DNA of 46,207 nt from Gammaproteobacteria bacterium. Its GTDB lineage: Bacteria > Pseudomonadota > Gammaproteobacteria > S144-34. Each line of letters opens with the position of its first letter. The first letter of the stretch is position 1. The notes beneath the pieces are model-generated. The model did not search any database, had not been told where the DNA came from, and saw nothing but the letters and a program-made list of their open reading frames with translations. The DNA is taken from NCBI GenBank assembly GCA_026989495.1, contig JALSJE010000123.1, positions 1-46,207 on the forward strand. The letters run 5' to 3'. Both the position numbers and the translations under genes were made by a program. Below, piece by piece: positions 43,960 to 46,207 of this stretch.

Positions 43960-44433
43960 TCACGGCACTTCTCCTTTCACTTCTCCTTCCTCTCCGTCGT
44001 CTCCGGCCTCCCCGTCGAGCCGCTCCAGGATGGGGCAGGCCTCGCCCGCACCGCCCCGGCAGAGGCTCAGCAGCAGTGTGAGCTCGCGTCGCAACGTCTC
44101 GAGGTCGGCGAGCGCCGCCTCCACCTCGGCGAGCTTCTCGGCGGTGAGCCGGCGCACGGCCTCGCGGACGCCCTGGGGATCGTCGCGCATGGCGAGCAGC
44201 GCGCCGATCTCCTCCAGCGAGAAGCGCATGCGCTGGGCGCGGCGGATGAAGCGCAGCCGCGAGAGCTCGCGCTCACCGTAGAGGCGCGCACCGCCCGGCG
44301 TGCGCGGCACCCTGCCGAGCAGCCCGAGCCGCTCGTAGTAGCGCAGGGTGTCCACGCTGAGGCCGGTCGCTGCGGCCGCCTCGCCGATGCGCAGCGGCCG
44401 GTCCGGCTGCGCCTGTGTCTGCCGCGTGGCCAT
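43960..44433 (-). CDS. MerR-family metal-responsive regulator
   Basis: 157 residues. Winged-helix: RIGEAAAATGLSVDTLRYYERLGLLGRVPRTPGGARLYGERELSRL, a long dimer helix (residues about 75-120), and a C-terminal metal loop C-x7-C (LCRGGAGEACPIL), the spacing seen in CueR. The C-terminal tail is acidic. It probably senses a soft metal ion and activates a promoter with a long spacer; its target is not obvious. ATG 44433 is chosen because MATRQTQ leads directly into the HTH domain; CATGCT lies 6 nt upstream. Confidence 0.87.
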   Translation of the reverse strand: MATRQTQAQPDRPLRIGEAAAATGLSVDTLRYYERLGLLGRVPRTPGGARLYGERELSRLRFIRRAQRMRFSLEEIGALLAMRDDPQGVREAVRRLTAEKLAEVEAALADLETLRRELTLLLSLCRGGAGEACPILERLDGEAGDDGEEGEVKGEVP

Positions 44434-44477
44434 GGCCTCAGCATGGCATGGGGGCGCCACGACGCAAGCCCCCTGCT

Positions 44478-44722
44478 TCATTCCCATTCCAGGAACTGGT
44501 ACATCTGCTGGGCGTTGCGCCCGCGCAGCATGTCGTAGCCGACGAGGCGCTCGAAGGCGGACTGGTCCACCTGCCGGACATCCTCGATGGCGCCGCCCGC
44601 GTCCATGAAGGCGCGCACGCCCGGCGCAGGTGGACCAGGCAGTCGCGGGTGTCGGCCAGCACGCGCGCGAGCGGCCCGGGCGGCCCGTGCCCGGGCACCA
44701 CCACCGCCGCGACGCCCCGCAT
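44478..44722 (-). pseudogene. Frameshifted C-terminal remnant of a metallo-beta-lactamase-fold hydrolase
   Basis: Two frames must be joined. The first (from ATG 44722) reads VAAVVVPGHGPPGPLARVLADTRDCLVHLR, the GHG segment typical of the second half of MBL-fold enzymes. The second frame continues as VRAFMDAGG, EDVRQVDQSAFERL, LRGRNAQQMYQFLEWE to the TGA. The shift lies between about 44615 and 44626. The N-terminal half with HxHxDH is missing altogether. GGAGG stands 4 nt before ATG 44722, right after the CcdA-like gene, so the fragment may still be translated. Confidence 0.7.
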
Positions 44723-44731
44723 GCGACCTCC

Positions 44732-46054
44732 TCAGTACCCGACGACGAAGAAGTACTCGTTCAGCAGGTAGAGACCCACCGCAACGAGGGTGAGCCCGCC
44801 GACGATCTCCAGCGCGCGCTGGTGGCGCGCGACCACGCGCAGCGACTCGAGCCAGGCGACGCCCCACACGCCGGCGAGCACGGGGAGCGCCCGGCCGGCG
44901 GCGAAGGCCGTGGCGAGCGCGAGACCGTAGGCCGGCGAGCCGACGGCGGCCGCCGCGGTCAGCGTGACCAGCAGCGCCGGCGTGCAGAACGGGCAGACCG
45001 CGACCGAGAAGGGCCCGCCCAGCACGAAGGCGCCCCACAGGCCGTCCACCCGCCGCGCCCGCACCCCCGGCCACGGCGCGCGCACACGCAGCCAGCCGCC
45101 CCAGACCAGGCCCAGCAGGATCAGCACCGGCCCCAGCACCACGCCCCACCAGCGGCCCATGACCGTCCTGACCGAGTCACCCGCCCAGGCCGCGGCCGTT
45201 CCGAGCAGCGCGTGAGTGACGAGCATGCCCGCGACGAAGGCGAGCCCCATGCGGCGCGCGCGACCGGGCTCGCGCGCGTGGGTGACGTAGGCGAGCGCCA
45301 CCGGGATGGAGGCGAAGGCCACCGGATTGAAGCTGAAGACGAATCCGGCGACGAAGGCGAGCCACGGCCCCGCGGGTCCCGGCTCGGCCAAGGCGGCGCG
45401 CAGGGTGTCGGGCCCCACGTCCAGGGCGCGGGCCGCAAGCCACAGGGCGGCGCCGTAGAGGAGCGCGGCGGTGAGCCAGGGTGTCGCCGCCGCCGCACGC
45501 TCCAGCAGCTCACGCCCGCCCTCATGCAGCCCCCGGAGGGCGGCGACGGCCATCGGCGCGGCGAAGGCGGTGGCGAACAGCGCGCCGGCGCCCGCCGCGA
45601 CGGGCACCGAATCCACGGCGAGCGCCCATCCCAGCACGATCGCGAACAACGGGATGGTGCAGGCCGGCAGGGTCAGCCCGAGCCGCACGCCCTCCGGGAG
45701 CCGTCCGCCGCCCGGCACCAGGCGCCACAGCTCGAGGTGCGGGACGGGCAGATAGACATACCGCGAGACTACGTAGACGGTGGCCATCACGGCCAGCGCC
45801 ACGCTCGGAAACCACGGGCCCCGGTCCGGCCGCGGCAGGAGCGCCACCGCCGCCGCCAGGATCCCCGCCAGCGCCAGGCTGCGCGTGAGCCACACCGCCA
45901 GCAGCCCCCGGCAGCAGTCCCGTCGCGGACCGCGATGGGCACGGACCGCGAACAGCGTGTGCGTGGCGATGGTGCAGGGCTCGAAGAAGGCGAGCAGGCC
46001 CAGCAGGCCGGCGCCGGCTGCGAGGACCGCCGTCTGGACCGCGAGGCCGCTCAT
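44732..46054 (-). CDS. Double CcdA/DsbD-like membrane protein
   Basis: 440 residues, about twelve membrane helices in two homologous halves. The first half has FFEPCTIATHT (C27) and TLPACTIPLFAIV (C132), the two cysteines expected of a CcdA/DsbD beta domain. The second half has FSFNPVAFASIPVA, where the first Cys is absent (N243-P244), and a CxxC pair in VAVCPFCTPALL (C354, C357). It should carry reducing power from cytosolic thioredoxin to the periplasm. The ATG overlaps the stop of the upstream thioredoxin-like gene (ATGA), so the two likely work together. Confidence 0.82.
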   Translation of the reverse strand: MSGLAVQTAVLAAGAGLLGLLAFFEPCTIATHTLFAVRAHRGPRRDCCRGLLAVWLTRSLALAGILAAAVALLPRPDRGPWFPSVALAVMATVYVVSRYVYLPVPHLELWRLVPGGGRLPEGVRLGLTLPACTIPLFAIVLGWALAVDSVPVAAGAGALFATAFAAPMAVAALRGLHEGGRELLERAAAATPWLTAALLYGAALWLAARALDVGPDTLRAALAEPGPAGPWLAFVAGFVFSFNPVAFASIPVALAYVTHAREPGRARRMGLAFVAGMLVTHALLGTAAAWAGDSVRTVMGRWWGVVLGPVLILLGLVWGGWLRVRAPWPGVRARRVDGLWGAFVLGGPFSVAVCPFCTPALLVTLTAAAAVGSPAYGLALATAFAAGRALPVLAGVWGVAWLESLRVVARHQRALEIVGGLTLVAVGLYLLNEYFFVVGY

Positions 46055-46207
46055 GCCCCGCCCCCCTCCGGCGTGCCGCCGGGGGCGAGGCGCCGCTCGA
46101 GCTCGGCGCGCAGCCTGCCTGGGGAGGGCAGCGCCGTGAACACGAGCTCCCCATCGATGGCGATGGCCGGGGTCGATAGAACGCCCAGGGCCACCGCCCG
46201 GTCCAGG
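46051..46207 (-). CDS. Thioredoxin-like protein, C-terminal part (runs off the window)
   Basis: 52 codons are visible, ending at TGA 46053-46051. The segment ALGVLSTPAIAIDGELVFTA carries the cis-Pro thioredoxin motif (STPA) and the following beta-strand, then an alpha-helix GRLRAELERRLAP. This is typical of small disulfide-redox (thioredoxin_3-like) proteins. The active-site CxxC is outside the window. Overlap with the double CcdA gene suggests it is that transporter's redox partner. Confidence 0.7.
   Translation of the reverse strand, partial: LDRAVALGVLSTPAIAIDGELVFTALPSPGRLRAELERRLAPGGTPEGGGA

Overview
The window is GC-rich chromosomal DNA from a gammaproteobacterium. The evidence is the yqeY-dnaG-rpoD macromolecular-synthesis order, a primary sigma factor of E. 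coli RpoD type, a complete SUF operon, IspG, Bfd/Bfr, TcdA and QseBC-type regulators. The gene mix (SUF only, small PepSY/cytochrome b proteins, CcdA- and thioredoxin-like redox proteins, a metal-efflux island) would fit a Chromatiales/Ectothiorhodospiraceae-like lithotroph. That placement is an inference; nothing here proves it.

Layout. 1-4.3 kb: end of yqeY, dnaG, rpoD and tRNA-Ile(CAT). 4.4-7.1 kb (minus strand): a small orphan gene, then yjjV-type TatD hydrolase, tcdA and a PHPT1/Janus-like protein in one operon. 7.2-11.6 kb (minus): Fur-type promoter, TonB-dependent receptor, exbB, exbD, tonB. 11.7-13.2 kb: tpm, then a second Fur-type promoter with bfd and bfr. 13.2-16.3 kb: a tandem-thioredoxin periplasmic protein, a pdxH homologue, small proteins and a methyltransferase. 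16.5-19.9 kb: PepSY protein, cytochrome b, response regulator and sensor kinase, followed by a strong sigma-54 promoter signature and a terminator about 110 nt later with no gene between, so a probable small RNA. 20-27 kb (minus): an RRM RNA-binding protein and the sufB-C-D-S-U-T-Rieske operon behind a promoter with a dyad operator. 27.3-35 kb: ispG, a conserved hypothetical, moaB, patatin, an alkaline-phosphatase-superfamily protein, a uracil-DNA glycosylase and a GAF-PAS-GGDEF-EAL protein. 35-43.4 kb: heavy-metal efflux (czcI-like, czcC, czcB, czcA, a PII-NG-type protein, a P1B ATPase). 43.4-46.2 kb (minus): DUF302, MerR regulator, a broken metallo-beta-lactamase remnant, a double CcdA-like membrane protein and the end of a thioredoxin-like gene.

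Two things stand out. First, an interspersed, non-coding, highly palindromic element of about 163 bp is present six times, always between genes. It has 17-bp imperfect terminal inverted repeats, and three copies have perfect 4-bp target duplications (TGAA, GAAA, TATT). Its arms vary in a compensatory way. It looks like a MITE, with ends that resemble IS5-group ends. Second, the sigma-54 promoter downstream of the sensor kinase has a perfect 8-bp dyad about 100 bp upstream, at enhancer distance, and a terminator downstream. This looks like an activator-controlled small RNA, and one MITE copy abuts its terminator.

Many isolated genes lack a Shine-Dalgarno sequence and carry a -10-like TAnnnT hexamer 6-11 nt before the start codon, which suggests frequent leaderless transcription.
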